Positions 1 through 8,076 of a DNA stretch of 8,699 nt are shown piece after piece. The translations under genes and the position numbers were made by a program. Origin of the DNA: Lysobacteraceae bacterium (GTDB lineage Bacteria > Pseudomonadota > Gammaproteobacteria > Xanthomonadales > Xanthomonadaceae); NCBI GenBank assembly GCA_028293685.1, contig JAQGOI010000366.1, positions 1 to 8,699 of the forward strand, given 5' to 3'. Within the stretch, counting starts at the first letter, position 1. Each line of letters starts with the position of its first letter. The notes below the pieces were generated by a model. The model was not told the DNA's origin, did no database searches, and saw only the letters and a list, made by a program, of their open reading frames with translations.

Positions 1-180
1 GCGGTCGTGTCCACGCGGCCATTGCGCACGCATCGCGTCGATCGTGGCGAGTCGCTGCAGAAGATCGCCACGCGGTACCAGGTGAAACTGGTCGATCTGC
101 TGCTGCTCAACGGCCTGGGCAAACACACCGTTCTGCAGCCGGGCATGGTGCTCAAGCTCGAAGCGGCCCCCGGCAGCTAG
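1..180 (+). CDS. C-terminal fragment of a LysM-domain protein, probably an MltD-type lytic transglycosylase (5' end outside window)
   Basis: Frame 1 is open from the first base to a TAG at 178-180, giving 59 residues. Most of the fragment is one LysM peptidoglycan-binding module: it opens with HRVDRGESLQKIATRY, continues with a VDLLLLNGL helix, and closes with LQPGMVLKL. This is the usual pattern of H-x-V-x-x-G-E-S/T-L-x-x-I-A then N-x-L then L-x-P-G-x-x-L. Only seven or eight residues follow the module, so LysM sits at the extreme C-terminus, as in the periplasmic or outer-membrane murein transglycosylase MltD and some LysM endopeptidases. The catalytic part is off the window, so the enzyme class is inferred from domain position only. 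fabI follows on the same strand after 58 bases with no clear terminator, so the two may be cotranscribed. Confidence 0.8.
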   Translation, partial: AVVSTRPLRTHRVDRGESLQKIATRYQVKLVDLLLLNGLGKHTVLQPGMVLKLEAAPGS

Positions 181-238
181 CCCGCACACGCCACGGCGGG
201 CACACTAGCGCACTCGTTTCCCGCTCAACGGATCAATC

Positions 239-1033
239 ATGGGATTTCTGCAAGGCAAGCGCGCCCTGATCACCGGCATCGCCAGCCAGCGTTCGATCGC
301 CAATGGCATCGCCGAGGCCATGCGCCGCGAAGGCGCCGAACTGGCGCTCACGTACCAGACCGAGAAATTGCGGTCGCGCGTTGAAGATGCCGCGGCCGAA
401 TACGGATCGAAGATCGTCCTTCCCCTGGACGTATCCGAGGACAGCCAGATCGATGCCTGTTTCGCCGAACTGGGCAAGCATTGGGACGGGTTCGACATCC
501 TGGTGCACTCGATTGGTTTTGCGCCACGCGAAGCGCTCGAGGGTGGCTATCTGGACGGACTGACACGCGAGAACTTTCGTGTCGCGCACGACGTCTCGGC
601 GTATTCGCTGTCGGCGCTGGCGAAAGCGGCGCGGCCGATGATGGCCGGGCGCAACGGCAGCATCCTGACGTTGAGCTACCTGGGGGCCGAGCGCGCGCTG
701 GCCAACTACAACGTGATGGGCGTTGCCAAGGCCGCCCTGGAAGCGAGCGTGCGATATCTCGCACTCAACCTTGGCGCCGAAGGCACGCGGGTCAATGCGA
801 TTTCGGCGGGCCCGATCAAGACGCTCGCGGCGGCCGGCATCGCCAACTTCCGCAAGATGCTTGGGCATTTCGAGGAGTACGCACCGCTGCGTCGCAGCGT
901 GACCATCGAGGACGTGGGCAACGTCGCTGCCTTCCTGTGCTCGGATCTTGCCGCCGGCATTACCGGTGAGGTCACGCACGTCGATGCCGGCTACAACATC
1001 CTGGGCATGACCGGAATCGGCGATACGCACTGA
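239..1033 (+). CDS. fabI: Enoyl-[acyl-carrier-protein] reductase (NADH), FabI type
   Basis: This 264-residue protein matches the length and sequence pattern of E. coli FabI (262 aa), the reductase that completes each elongation cycle of type II fatty-acid synthesis by reducing trans-2-enoyl-ACP. It is a cytoplasmic short-chain dehydrogenase fold. The N-terminal cofactor segment ([20 protein letters not shown]) carries the FabI form of the glycine-rich loop. D64-V65 and the HSIGFAP segment (90-96) are conserved. The catalytic pair is Y157-x6-K164, with Y147 also present. The [10 protein letters not shown] substrate-loop segment starts near 189. Residues that line the triclosan pocket in E. coli (G93, M159, F203) are present here as G93, M160 and F204. 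The ATG at 239 gives the canonical MGFL start; only a weak Shine-Dalgarno (ACGGA) precedes it. A strong terminator lies 17 bases after the stop. No frameshift or missing key residue is seen. Confidence 0.97.
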   Translation: MGFLQGKRALITGIASQRSIANGIAEAMRREGAELALTYQTEKLRSRVEDAAAEYGSKIVLPLDVSEDSQIDACFAELGKHWDGFDILVHSIGFAPREALEGGYLDGLTRENFRVAHDVSAYSLSALAKAARPMMAGRNGSILTLSYLGAERALANYNVMGVAKAALEASVRYLALNLGAEGTRVNAISAGPIKTLAAAGIANFRKMLGHFEEYAPLRRSVTIEDVGNVAAFLCSDLAAGITGEVTHVDAGYNILGMTGIGDTH

Positions 1034-1049
1034 GCGTCGCCGTCGCAAC

Positions 1050-1085
1050 AAAAAAAGCCCGGCAATGCCGGGCTTTTTTCTTTTT
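1050..1085. terminator. Bidirectional rho-independent terminator between convergent fabI and ppiD
   Basis: A 7-bp GC-rich stem, GCCCGGC (1057-1063) and GCCGGGC (1067-1073) around an AAT loop, is flanked by seven A on the left (1050-1056) and by T runs on the right (1074-1079 and 1081-1085). Read on the plus strand it ends fabI transcripts. Read on the minus strand the A run becomes a U run and it ends ppiD transcripts, whose stop codon is at 1103. Confidence 0.95.
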
Positions 1086-1102
1086 CGATCATCGACGAAA
1101 CG

Positions 1103-3085
1103 TCAGAGACGATCTTCCGCGATCGTGACCACCATGCGCTTGCGCAGCGTATGCACGAGGCTTTCGACATCGTCGTTGCCGGCCAGCTGCGCGAGCTGCT
1201 GCTGAAGCGATGCCTTCTGCTCCGGTGTCGCCTCGGCAGGGTTGCCCGGTACGACCCGGCTGACTGCGAACACCACGGCCCGGCCATCAGCCAGCACGAC
1301 CTTCCCCGCTGAAACTTTTCCGGGAGCCGGTGGGCGCACTTTGAAGACCGCCGCCGACGTCACCTTGTCCGGGACGGGAGCGTCCCGTGGCACGGCAGGA
1401 ACCTCACTTGTGATCAGGCCTTGCGCGGTCGCCAATTCCTTGAGCGGCTTGCCGCCGTTTACCTGCGCCACCAGCCTGTCTGCAGCCGCCGACTGCGCTT
1501 TGGCCGCGCGGTCGCCACGAATGGCCGCAATCACACGCTGGGCAACCTGTGCAAGAGGCAGCTGATGCGCCTGCGTGTGCTGGGCGACGCGGATGAGCAC
1601 GCTATGGCCCGGACCAAGCTCGATGGGATCACTGACGGTTCCGTCTTCGATCATCGATTCCGAAAACGCCACGCGTTGCACCGCGAGATTCGCGGCAATT
1701 CCCGTTCCCTGACCGCGTGCGACCGATCCGGTCTGCTGCACCGGCAAACCGGCCAGCCGCGCGGCCGGAGCGAGTGAGGTCGGGTTCTTGTTGATCTGGT
1801 CGACGAGCTTGCCGATGAGGTCGTTGAACGAGCGGTCGCGGTCGGCATCGGCCTGCTCACGCGCCAGTTGTTCATGCGCCTGCTCGAAAGGCACCTGCTT
1901 GCCCGCTTTGATTTCGCGCAGCTGGATGATATGCCAGCCGAATTCGCTCTTCACCGGGCCACGGATTTCCCCGGGCTGCATGGCGAACAACGCGTCCTCG
2001 AATGGCTTGACCATCACGTCCTTCGCCACCCAGCCCAGGTCGCCGCCTGCGGCCTTGGAGCCGGTGTCGTCGGAATTCGCACGCGCCAGTGCCGCGAAAT
2101 CGGCGCCCGGTTGCCGCGCCTGTTGCGCGAGCGCCTCGGCCTTGGCCTGGGCCGCCTTCTGTGCGGCCGGGCTGGCACTCGCATCGACCTTGATCAGGAT
2201 GTGCGCGGCCAACCGTTGCTCGGGTTCGATGAAGTGCGTCTTTTCCAGCGTATAGCGCTGGCGCAGGGCGGCATCGTCGACGGCATTTGGAGTCGCCACC
2301 GGCAAGGTCTTTGCATCGACTTCCACGTATTCGAGCGCAACGGTTTCGGGGGCCCGGTAGGCAGCGGTGTGGCTGTCGTACCACTTCTGGATGTCGACGG
2401 CACTGATCGGGCCCGCGTCCGGCGCCGGCGCCGGCAGGATCGCGAAACTGACGTCGCGCTTCTCGCCGAGCAGCCTGAGCAGTTGCTGCAACTCGGCCTG
2501 TGTAGCGAACGCGCTCTGGCCGACCGCCGTTGGAATCATCGACTCTCGCAGCCCATCGCGAACGTCCTGTTCGAACTGGCGCGGGGTGCGGGAGGGGGCC
2601 TGTGAGGCCAATGCCAACTGGTAGCGCTGGGGATTGAACTTGCCCTCGACCTGGAAGGCCGGGATCCGCTGGATCTCGTCGCGTACCTGCCCATCGGTGA
2701 CGGCAATTCCGTTGCGCGTTGCGGTCATCGCAAGCACACGCTGGTCGACCAGGGAATCGAGCACCTTGCGCTTGTTGTCCTTGCTCTCGAACGCGCGCGA
2801 ATCGAACTGCTCGCCTTCCTGCTGCCGCTGCTGCTGGCGCGTGCGCTCGAATGCCTTGCGAAAATCGTCGGCGCTGATTTCGTCGCGCTGCCACAGCATC
2901 GTCACCGGCCACACGGCCGGCGCATCGCGCCACCAGGTCGGCGGCGCCTCGACCTTTGCAGCGAACGTGTCGTTGCGCTGGAAAAGATATTGCTCCATTC
3001 CGAAAAAGGCGAACGGCACGACCAGCAGGCCGAGGATGGCGGTGGCGATCCAGCCGGAGGTTTTGTCGCGAAGGGTCTGCAGCAT
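1103..3085 (-). CDS. ppiD: PpiD-like membrane-anchored periplasmic folding chaperone (SurA_N and parvulin domains)
   Basis: This 660-residue protein (E. coli PpiD is 623) starts with a short basic stretch and one membrane segment (about residues 12-30, WIATAILGLLVVPFAFFGM), placing the rest in the periplasm. Residues about 65-200 are the SurA-like N-terminal chaperone region, with the AFQVEGKFNPQRY motif near 143-155. A parvulin peptidyl-prolyl isomerase domain spans about 292-392: it opens with HILIKV, contains the full parvulin signature (F330 to G351, ending GGDLG) and closes with FGWHIIQL. A second helical and parvulin-like C-terminal part follows. PpiD works at the Sec translocon exit on newly exported proteins. 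The ATG at 3085 gives the family-typical MLQTLRDKTSGWIAT start, but the bases before it (AACGCAACCCACCCG) hold no Shine-Dalgarno. A terminator separates it from the tRNAs upstream, so it probably has its own promoter within 3086-3158. Residues 51-60 are unusually Trp-rich. Confidence 0.94.
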   Translation of the reverse strand: MLQTLRDKTSGWIATAILGLLVVPFAFFGMEQYLFQRNDTFAAKVEAPPTWWRDAPAVWPVTMLWQRDEISADDFRKAFERTRQQQRQQEGEQFDSRAFESKDNKRKVLDSLVDQRVLAMTATRNGIAVTDGQVRDEIQRIPAFQVEGKFNPQRYQLALASQAPSRTPRQFEQDVRDGLRESMIPTAVGQSAFATQAELQQLLRLLGEKRDVSFAILPAPAPDAGPISAVDIQKWYDSHTAAYRAPETVALEYVEVDAKTLPVATPNAVDDAALRQRYTLEKTHFIEPEQRLAAHILIKVDASASPAAQKAAQAKAEALAQQARQPGADFAALARANSDDTGSKAAGGDLGWVAKDVMVKPFEDALFAMQPGEIRGPVKSEFGWHIIQLREIKAGKQVPFEQAHEQLAREQADADRDRSFNDLIGKLVDQINKNPTSLAPAARLAGLPVQQTGSVARGQGTGIAANLAVQRVAFSESMIEDGTVSDPIELGPGHSVLIRVAQHTQAHQLPLAQVAQRVIAAIRGDRAAKAQSAAADRLVAQVNGGKPLKELATAQGLITSEVPAVPRDAPVPDKVTSAAVFKVRPPAPGKVSAGKVVLADGRAVVFAVSRVVPGNPAEATPEQKASLQQQLAQLAGNDDVESLVHTLRKRMVVTIAEDRL

Positions 3086-3158
3086 CGGGTGGGTTGCGTT
3101 CGGGCGAAGCCGCGCAGTTTAGCGCGCTTGAACCCTGCGTCGACGGCGATCTGCGGGC

Positions 3159-3189
3159 AAAAAGAAGGACGCCACGGGGGGCGTCCTTC
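3159..3189 (-). terminator. Rho-independent terminator after the tRNA-Val/tRNA-Asp transcript
   Basis: Arms GAAGGACGCC (3164-3173) and GGCGTCCTTC (3180-3189) form a perfect 10-bp stem with a 6-base loop. On the minus strand the stem is followed by five T (the A run at 3159-3163). It starts 10 bases after the 3' end of tRNA-Asp and lies about 75 bases before the ppiD start. It therefore closes the tRNA unit and separates it from ppiD. The plus strand has no T run after the stem, so it acts in one direction only. Confidence 0.9.
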
Positions 3190-3198
3190 GGTACGGCG

Positions 3199-3275
3199 TG
3201 GCGGAGTGGACGGGACTCGAACCCGCGACCTCCGGCGTGACAGGCCAGCATTCTAACCGACTGAACTACCACTCC
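3199..3275 (-). tRNA. tRNA-Asp (anticodon GTC)
   Basis: The minus strand folds into a standard 77-base cloverleaf. The acceptor stem is GGAGTGG with CCACTCC, the D arm reads GTTCAGTCGGTTAGAAT, and the anticodon arm is CTGGC-CTGTCAC-GCCGG, which reads GUC. The T arm is GCGGG-TTCGAGT-CCCGT, with one G-T pair. The discriminator base is G, as in other Asp tRNAs, and the 3' CCA is encoded in the DNA. It closely matches the E. coli tRNA-Asp. It lies 50 bases downstream of tRNA-Val on the same strand and is followed by a terminator. Confidence 0.97.
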
Positions 3276-3325
3276 GCATTTGAAACTGGTACTCGATGAT
3301 CACGTTGCGAACCCAGTGTGCATGC

Positions 3326-3400
3326 TGGTGGGTGCTGAGGGTTTCGAACCCCCGACCCTCTCCGTGTAAAGGAGACGCTCTACCGCTGAGCTAAGCACCC
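3326..3400 (-). tRNA. tRNA-Val (anticodon TAC)
   Basis: The minus strand gives a 75-base cloverleaf. The acceptor stem is GGGTGCT with AGCACCC, the D arm is GCTCAGCGGTAGAGC, and the anticodon arm is TCTCC-TTTACAC-GGAGA, which reads UAC. The T arm is GGGGG-TTCGAAA-CCCTC, with one G-T pair. The discriminator is A and the CCA is encoded. It begins 42 bases after the hupB stop, and no convincing promoter or terminator is visible in that gap. It may therefore be processed from a longer hupB transcript. Confidence 0.97.
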
Positions 3401-3442
3401 TGTGTTGCTATCCGGCAGAAACAGCCGCCGGGAGTGAGCTGA

Positions 3443-3715
3443 TTAGTTTACGGCATCCTTCAGGGCCTTGCCAGCCTTGAACGCCGGGTTCTTGGAAGCT
3501 GCGATCTGGATCGCGTCCCCTGTGCGTGGATTGCGCCCGGTGCGTGCGCCGCGCTCGCGTACCGCGAAGGTACCGAATCCGACCAGCGTGACGGTATCGC
3601 CCTTCTTCAGTGCCTTCGTGATTGCTCCCACCATCGCGTCGACAGCACGCGCGGCTTCAAGCTTGGACAGTTCGGCAGCGTCGGCGACAGCGTCGACGAA
3701 TTCGGCTTTGTTCAT
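3443..3715 (-). CDS. hupB: DNA-binding protein HU-beta
   Basis: At 90 residues this is a full-length HU/IHF-family protein, a small nucleoid protein that bends and compacts DNA as a dimer. The N-terminal [18 protein letters not shown] helix-turn-helix dimerisation region is typical of HU. It is followed by the GFGTF turn (46-50) and the DNA-binding arm GRNPRTG (60-66), whose P63 is the intercalating proline. The ending [13 protein letters not shown] is the canonical HU C-terminus. Starting with MNKAEF, lying directly after lon, and lacking IHF-specific features all point to HU-beta. The ATG at 3715 has a good Shine-Dalgarno, GGAG (3723-3726), 7 bases upstream. Its own promoter and a long structured leader lie in the gap after lon. 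It is followed by the two tRNA genes. Confidence 0.96.
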   Translation of the reverse strand: MNKAEFVDAVADAAELSKLEAARAVDAMVGAITKALKKGDTVTLVGFGTFAVRERGARTGRNPRTGDAIQIAASKNPAFKAGKALKDAVN

Positions 3716-3729
3716 GAGTGGACTCCGTA

Positions 3730-3748
3730 AGCGAAGCGGTGCTTCGCT
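3730..3748 (-). promoter_or_regulatory. Hairpin in the hupB leader next to the Shine-Dalgarno
   Basis: AGCGAAGC (3730-3737) and GCTTCGCT (3741-3748) form a perfect 8-bp stem with a 3-base loop. In the hupB mRNA the stem ends 3 bases before the GGAG Shine-Dalgarno at 3726-3723, leaving it single-stranded. The hairpin itself is read directly. A role in mRNA stability or ribosome access is inference. Confidence 0.6.
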
Positions 3749-3825
3749 GGTCTTTGATTCGATGGGTTCGAGGATCGGGTTCAGATGCCCTGCGGCATGT
3801 ACGCAGATTGTCCCCGATCGAGTGG

Positions 3826-3853
3826 CCGTAATGCACTCGGTAGTGCATTACGG
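3826..3853. repeat. Perfect 12-bp inverted repeat at the predicted hupB transcription start
   Basis: CCGTAATGCACT (3826-3837) and AGTGCATTACGG (3842-3853) are exact reverse complements separated by four bases (CGGT). On the minus strand the first base of the repeat lies 7 bases after the predicted -10 TATAAC, which is where transcription should begin. It could be a 5'-terminal mRNA stem-loop or a protein-binding operator. It lacks a T run on either strand, so it is not a classical terminator. Confidence 0.85.
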
Positions 3854-3859
3854 TTGCTC

Positions 3860-3888
3860 GTTATACCAGCCGCATTTTGGTCGCGCAA
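3860..3888 (-). promoter_or_regulatory. Predicted sigma-70 promoter of hupB (extended -10)
   Basis: On the minus strand TATAAC (3865-3860) matches five of six bases of the -10 consensus and is preceded by TGG, an extended -10 element. A partial -35, TTGCGC (3888-3883), sits exactly 17 bases upstream. The predicted start is near 3853, giving a leader of about 138 bases before the hupB ATG. This is a prediction from the sequence pattern alone. Confidence 0.6.
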
Positions 3889-3890
3889 CA

Positions 3891-3919
3891 CTGAAACCCA
3901 GTCCTGATGCGGGTTTCAG
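3891..3919. repeat. 9-bp inverted repeat between lon and the hupB promoter
   Basis: CTGAAACCC (3891-3899) and GGGTTTCAG (3911-3919) are exact reverse complements 11 bases apart. They begin 35 bases after the lon stop and end two bases before the hupB -35. It may weakly terminate lon transcripts, although no T run follows, or it may bind a regulator upstream of hupB. The sequence does not decide between these. Confidence 0.5.
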
Positions 3920-3954
3920 AGGCCTTCAAAGCCTGGCCGTACCCTCCAGTTCGC

Positions 3955-6381
<2,427 letters not shown>

Positions 6382-6451
6382 GGGGTCTCCGGAGTGCTGC
6401 CGCTATTCAAAAGGGACTGCAATGCGCGATGGAGCAGGTCGCATGACATGA

Positions 6452-6491
6452 CGTTGCACGCTACCGGCCCGCAGGTAAAGGGGGTGCAACG
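6452..6491. repeat. Inverted repeat in the lon leader
   Basis: CGTTGCAC (6452-6459) and GTGCAACG (6484-6491) are exact reverse complements 24 bases apart. The arms extend to 10 bp with one mismatch. Inside the loop, TACC and GGTA arms can form a short inner stem, and GGGGT/ACCCC at 6481-6496 offers a competing hairpin. All lie in the predicted lon 5' untranslated region, about 70 to 110 bases before the start codon. Confidence 0.5.
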
Positions 6492-6507
6492 ACCCCGAGT
6501 CAGTGTC

Positions 6508-6534
6508 ATGGGGATTGTGTGAAGAGCATACAAG
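6508..6534 (-). promoter_or_regulatory. Predicted sigma-32 (heat-shock) promoter of lon
   Basis: On the minus strand CTTGTA (6534-6529) and CCCCAT (6513-6508) are separated by 15 bases. The RpoH consensus is CTTGAA, about 13-17 bases, then CCCCAT; the E. coli lon promoter has TTGAA and CCCCAT in the same arrangement. The predicted start is near 6500, giving a leader of about 118 bases. Direction, position before lon and near-perfect -10 all agree, but this is a pattern match only. Confidence 0.75.
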
Positions 6535-6583
6535 CGCCGTGCAGCCGGCAAGCGGGACAGCAGGTATGCAAATGTGGGATTTG

Positions 6584-6602
6584 TGACCGCGCTTCCCGGT
6601 CA
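6584..6602. repeat. Small inverted repeat in the clpX-lon gap
   Basis: TGACCG (6584-6589) and CGGTCA (6597-6602) form a 6-bp stem with a 7-base loop. It lies downstream of the clpX stop and upstream of the lon promoter. No T run follows on the minus strand, so I do not call it a classical terminator. Confidence 0.35.
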
Positions 6603-6624
6603 GGAAGCCACGGTGAGGCACCTC

Positions 6625-6644
6625 GTCAGCGGGAAACCGCTGAC
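6625..6644. repeat. 8-bp hairpin downstream of clpX
   Basis: GTCAGCGG (6625-6632) and CCGCTGAC (6637-6644) are exact reverse complements around four bases, GAAA on the plus strand and TTTC on the minus strand. It begins 24 bases after the clpX stop on the minus strand. Its position suits a 3'-end stabilising or weak terminating hairpin for clpX mRNA, but a U run is missing. Confidence 0.5.
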
Positions 6645-6668
6645 TGGCACACGTGCAGGCGTCCGCAC

Positions 6669-7952
6669 TTATTCGCCGCTGGCCACCTTGGGCACGACGG
6701 GCGTCTGGTAGATCAGGTACGGCTCGGATTTGTGCTCGATCACCGACTCGTCCACGACCACCTTGCTGACGTTTTCCAGCGATGGCAAGTCGTACATCGT
6801 ATCCAGCAGCACCGACTCCACGATGGTGCGCAGGCCACGCGCGCCGGTCTTGCGCTTGAGCGCCTTGCGGGCAATCGCAGCCAGGGCGTCCTGGCGGAAC
6901 TCCAGTTCCACGCCCTCCATTTCGAACAGCTTCTTGAACTGCTTGCTGATCGCGTTCTTGGGCTCGGTCAGGATGCGCACGAGCGCAGCCTCATCGAGTT
7001 CCTCAAGGGTTGCGACGACAGGCAGGCGCCCGACGAATTCCGGGATGAGACCGAACTTGATCAGATCCTCGGGCTCGACCTCGGCCAGGATCTTGCCGAT
7101 CTCGATCTTGCGTTCGGAACTCTTGAGCTTCGCGCCAAAGCCAATCCCGCTGGCATCGGTGCTGCGCTGCTGGATGATCTTGTCCAGGCCGGAAAACGCG
7201 CCGCCGACGATGAACAGGATATTACGCGTATCGACCTGCAGGAATTCCTGCTGCGGATGCTTGCGCCCGCCCTGCGGCGGCACGCTGGCGACAGTGCCCT
7301 CGATCAGCTTGAGCAGCGCCTGCTGCACGCCCTCGCCGGAAACATCGCGCGTGATCGACGGGTTCTCGCTCTTGCGCGAGATCTTGTCGATCTCGTCGAT
7401 GTAGACGATGCCCTGCTGCGCTTTCTCGACGTCGTAGTCGCACTTCTGCAGCAGCTTCTGGATGATGTTCTCGACGTCCTCGCCGACATAGCCTGCTTCG
7501 GTGAGCGTCGTGGCATCGGCCATCGTGAAGGGCACGTTGAGCAGCCGCGCCAGCGTCTCGGCCAGCAGCGTCTTGCCCGAGCCGGTCGGGCCGACGAGCA
7601 GGATGTTGGACTTGGCCAGCTCGACGTCGTCGTTCTTCTGGCGGCTTTCGATGCGCTTGTAATGGTTGTAGACGGCGACGGCGAGCGTGCGCTTGGCGCG
7701 GCCCTGGCCAATCACGTACTGGTCGAGCACATCGAGGATCTCGCGCGGCTTGGGCAGCGAGCTGCGGGCGGATTGCGCCTTCTCCTCGAGTTCCTCGCGG
7801 ATGATGTCGTTGCACAACTCCACGCATTCATCGCAGATGAACACGCTCGGGCCCGCAATCAGCTTGCGGACCTCATGCTGGCTTTTCCCGCAGAACGAGC
7901 AATACAGGATCTTGTTGCTGTCGCCGGATCGGCCTGGACGGTCTTCGGTCAT
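6669..7952 (-). CDS. clpX: ATP-dependent Clp protease ATP-binding subunit ClpX
   Basis: At 427 residues this is a full-length ClpX, the AAA+ hexameric unfoldase that recognises tagged substrates and feeds them into ClpP. The N-terminal zinc-binding domain has C18-x2-C21 and C40-x2-C43. Walker A is GPTGSGKT (121-128), and Walker B is GIVYIDEID (181-189) with D186 and E187. Pore-1 loop GYVG is at 154-157 and the RKH substrate loop at 230-232. The IGF loop that docks on ClpP is at 270-272, an arginine-bearing EFVGR segment at 305-309, and sensor-2 GARGLR at 370-375. Every key element is intact. It lies downstream of clpP on the same strand after 124 bases. A modest AGG Shine-Dalgarno precedes the ATG at 7952. 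lon follows after 287 bases. Confidence 0.98.
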   Translation of the reverse strand: MTEDRPGRSGDSNKILYCSFCGKSQHEVRKLIAGPSVFICDECVELCNDIIREELEEKAQSARSSLPKPREILDVLDQYVIGQGRAKRTLAVAVYNHYKRIESRQKNDDVELAKSNILLVGPTGSGKTLLAETLARLLNVPFTMADATTLTEAGYVGEDVENIIQKLLQKCDYDVEKAQQGIVYIDEIDKISRKSENPSITRDVSGEGVQQALLKLIEGTVASVPPQGGRKHPQQEFLQVDTRNILFIVGGAFSGLDKIIQQRSTDASGIGFGAKLKSSERKIEIGKILAEVEPEDLIKFGLIPEFVGRLPVVATLEELDEAALVRILTEPKNAISKQFKKLFEMEGVELEFRQDALAAIARKALKRKTGARGLRTIVESVLLDTMYDLPSLENVSKVVVDESVIEHKSEPYLIYQTPVVPKVASGE

Positions 7953-7987
7953 TCCCCGTTACCTGTTGCAGCCGCGAGTGCGGCCCG

Positions 7988-7993
7988 AGAATA
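7988..7993 (-). promoter_or_regulatory. Possible extended -10 promoter element before clpX
   Basis: On the minus strand TGC-TATTCT occurs 35 bases before the clpX ATG. TATTCT matches four of six -10 bases and has the TGn extension, but no recognisable -35 lies 16-18 bases upstream. clpX may be transcribed from here, from the clpP promoter outside the window, or from both. The rest of this 124-base gap holds only a 5-bp hairpin (8003-8017). Confidence 0.25.
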
Positions 7994-8076
7994 GCACAGG
8001 GTCCCGGATAACCCGGGTGCCTGCTGCGCAGAATTGAAAGGACGCAATCGGGCGCTTGCGCGCGTCGAATGGGCGG

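Noticed and set aside
180..201. Terminator after the LysM gene
   Set aside because: GCCCGC/GCGGGC can pair over 6 bp, but the loop is about 10 bases and no T run follows.
233..1051. A 272-codon minus-strand frame opposite fabI
   Set aside because: It mirrors a clear FabI with intact catalytic residues and has no recognisable domain of its own.
2414..2433. Repeat GGCGCCGGCGCCGG inside ppiD
   Set aside because: It is the codon pattern of an Ala-Pro linker (PAPAP) in a high-GC gene, not an independent element.
1872..3272. A 466-codon minus-strand frame overlapping ppiD and tRNA-Asp
   Set aside because: It is a shifted frame of ppiD, runs through the tRNA and its terminator, and is Arg/Gly-rich without any motif.
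3412..3431. Terminator between hupB and tRNA-Val
   Set aside because: Only a 5-bp stem (CCGGC/GCCGG) with a 10-base loop and no T run; too weak to call.
6519..7994. A 491-codon open frame on the plus strand, antisense to clpX
   Set aside because: It is the mirror of the fully conserved clpX, has low-complexity L/D/R composition and no domain.
8001..8018. Possible DnaA box or operator in the clpP-clpX gap (TTATCCGGG on the minus strand)
   Set aside because: It matches the DnaA box TTATCCACA at only six positions and stands alone. The 5-bp hairpin around it is unremarkable at this GC content.
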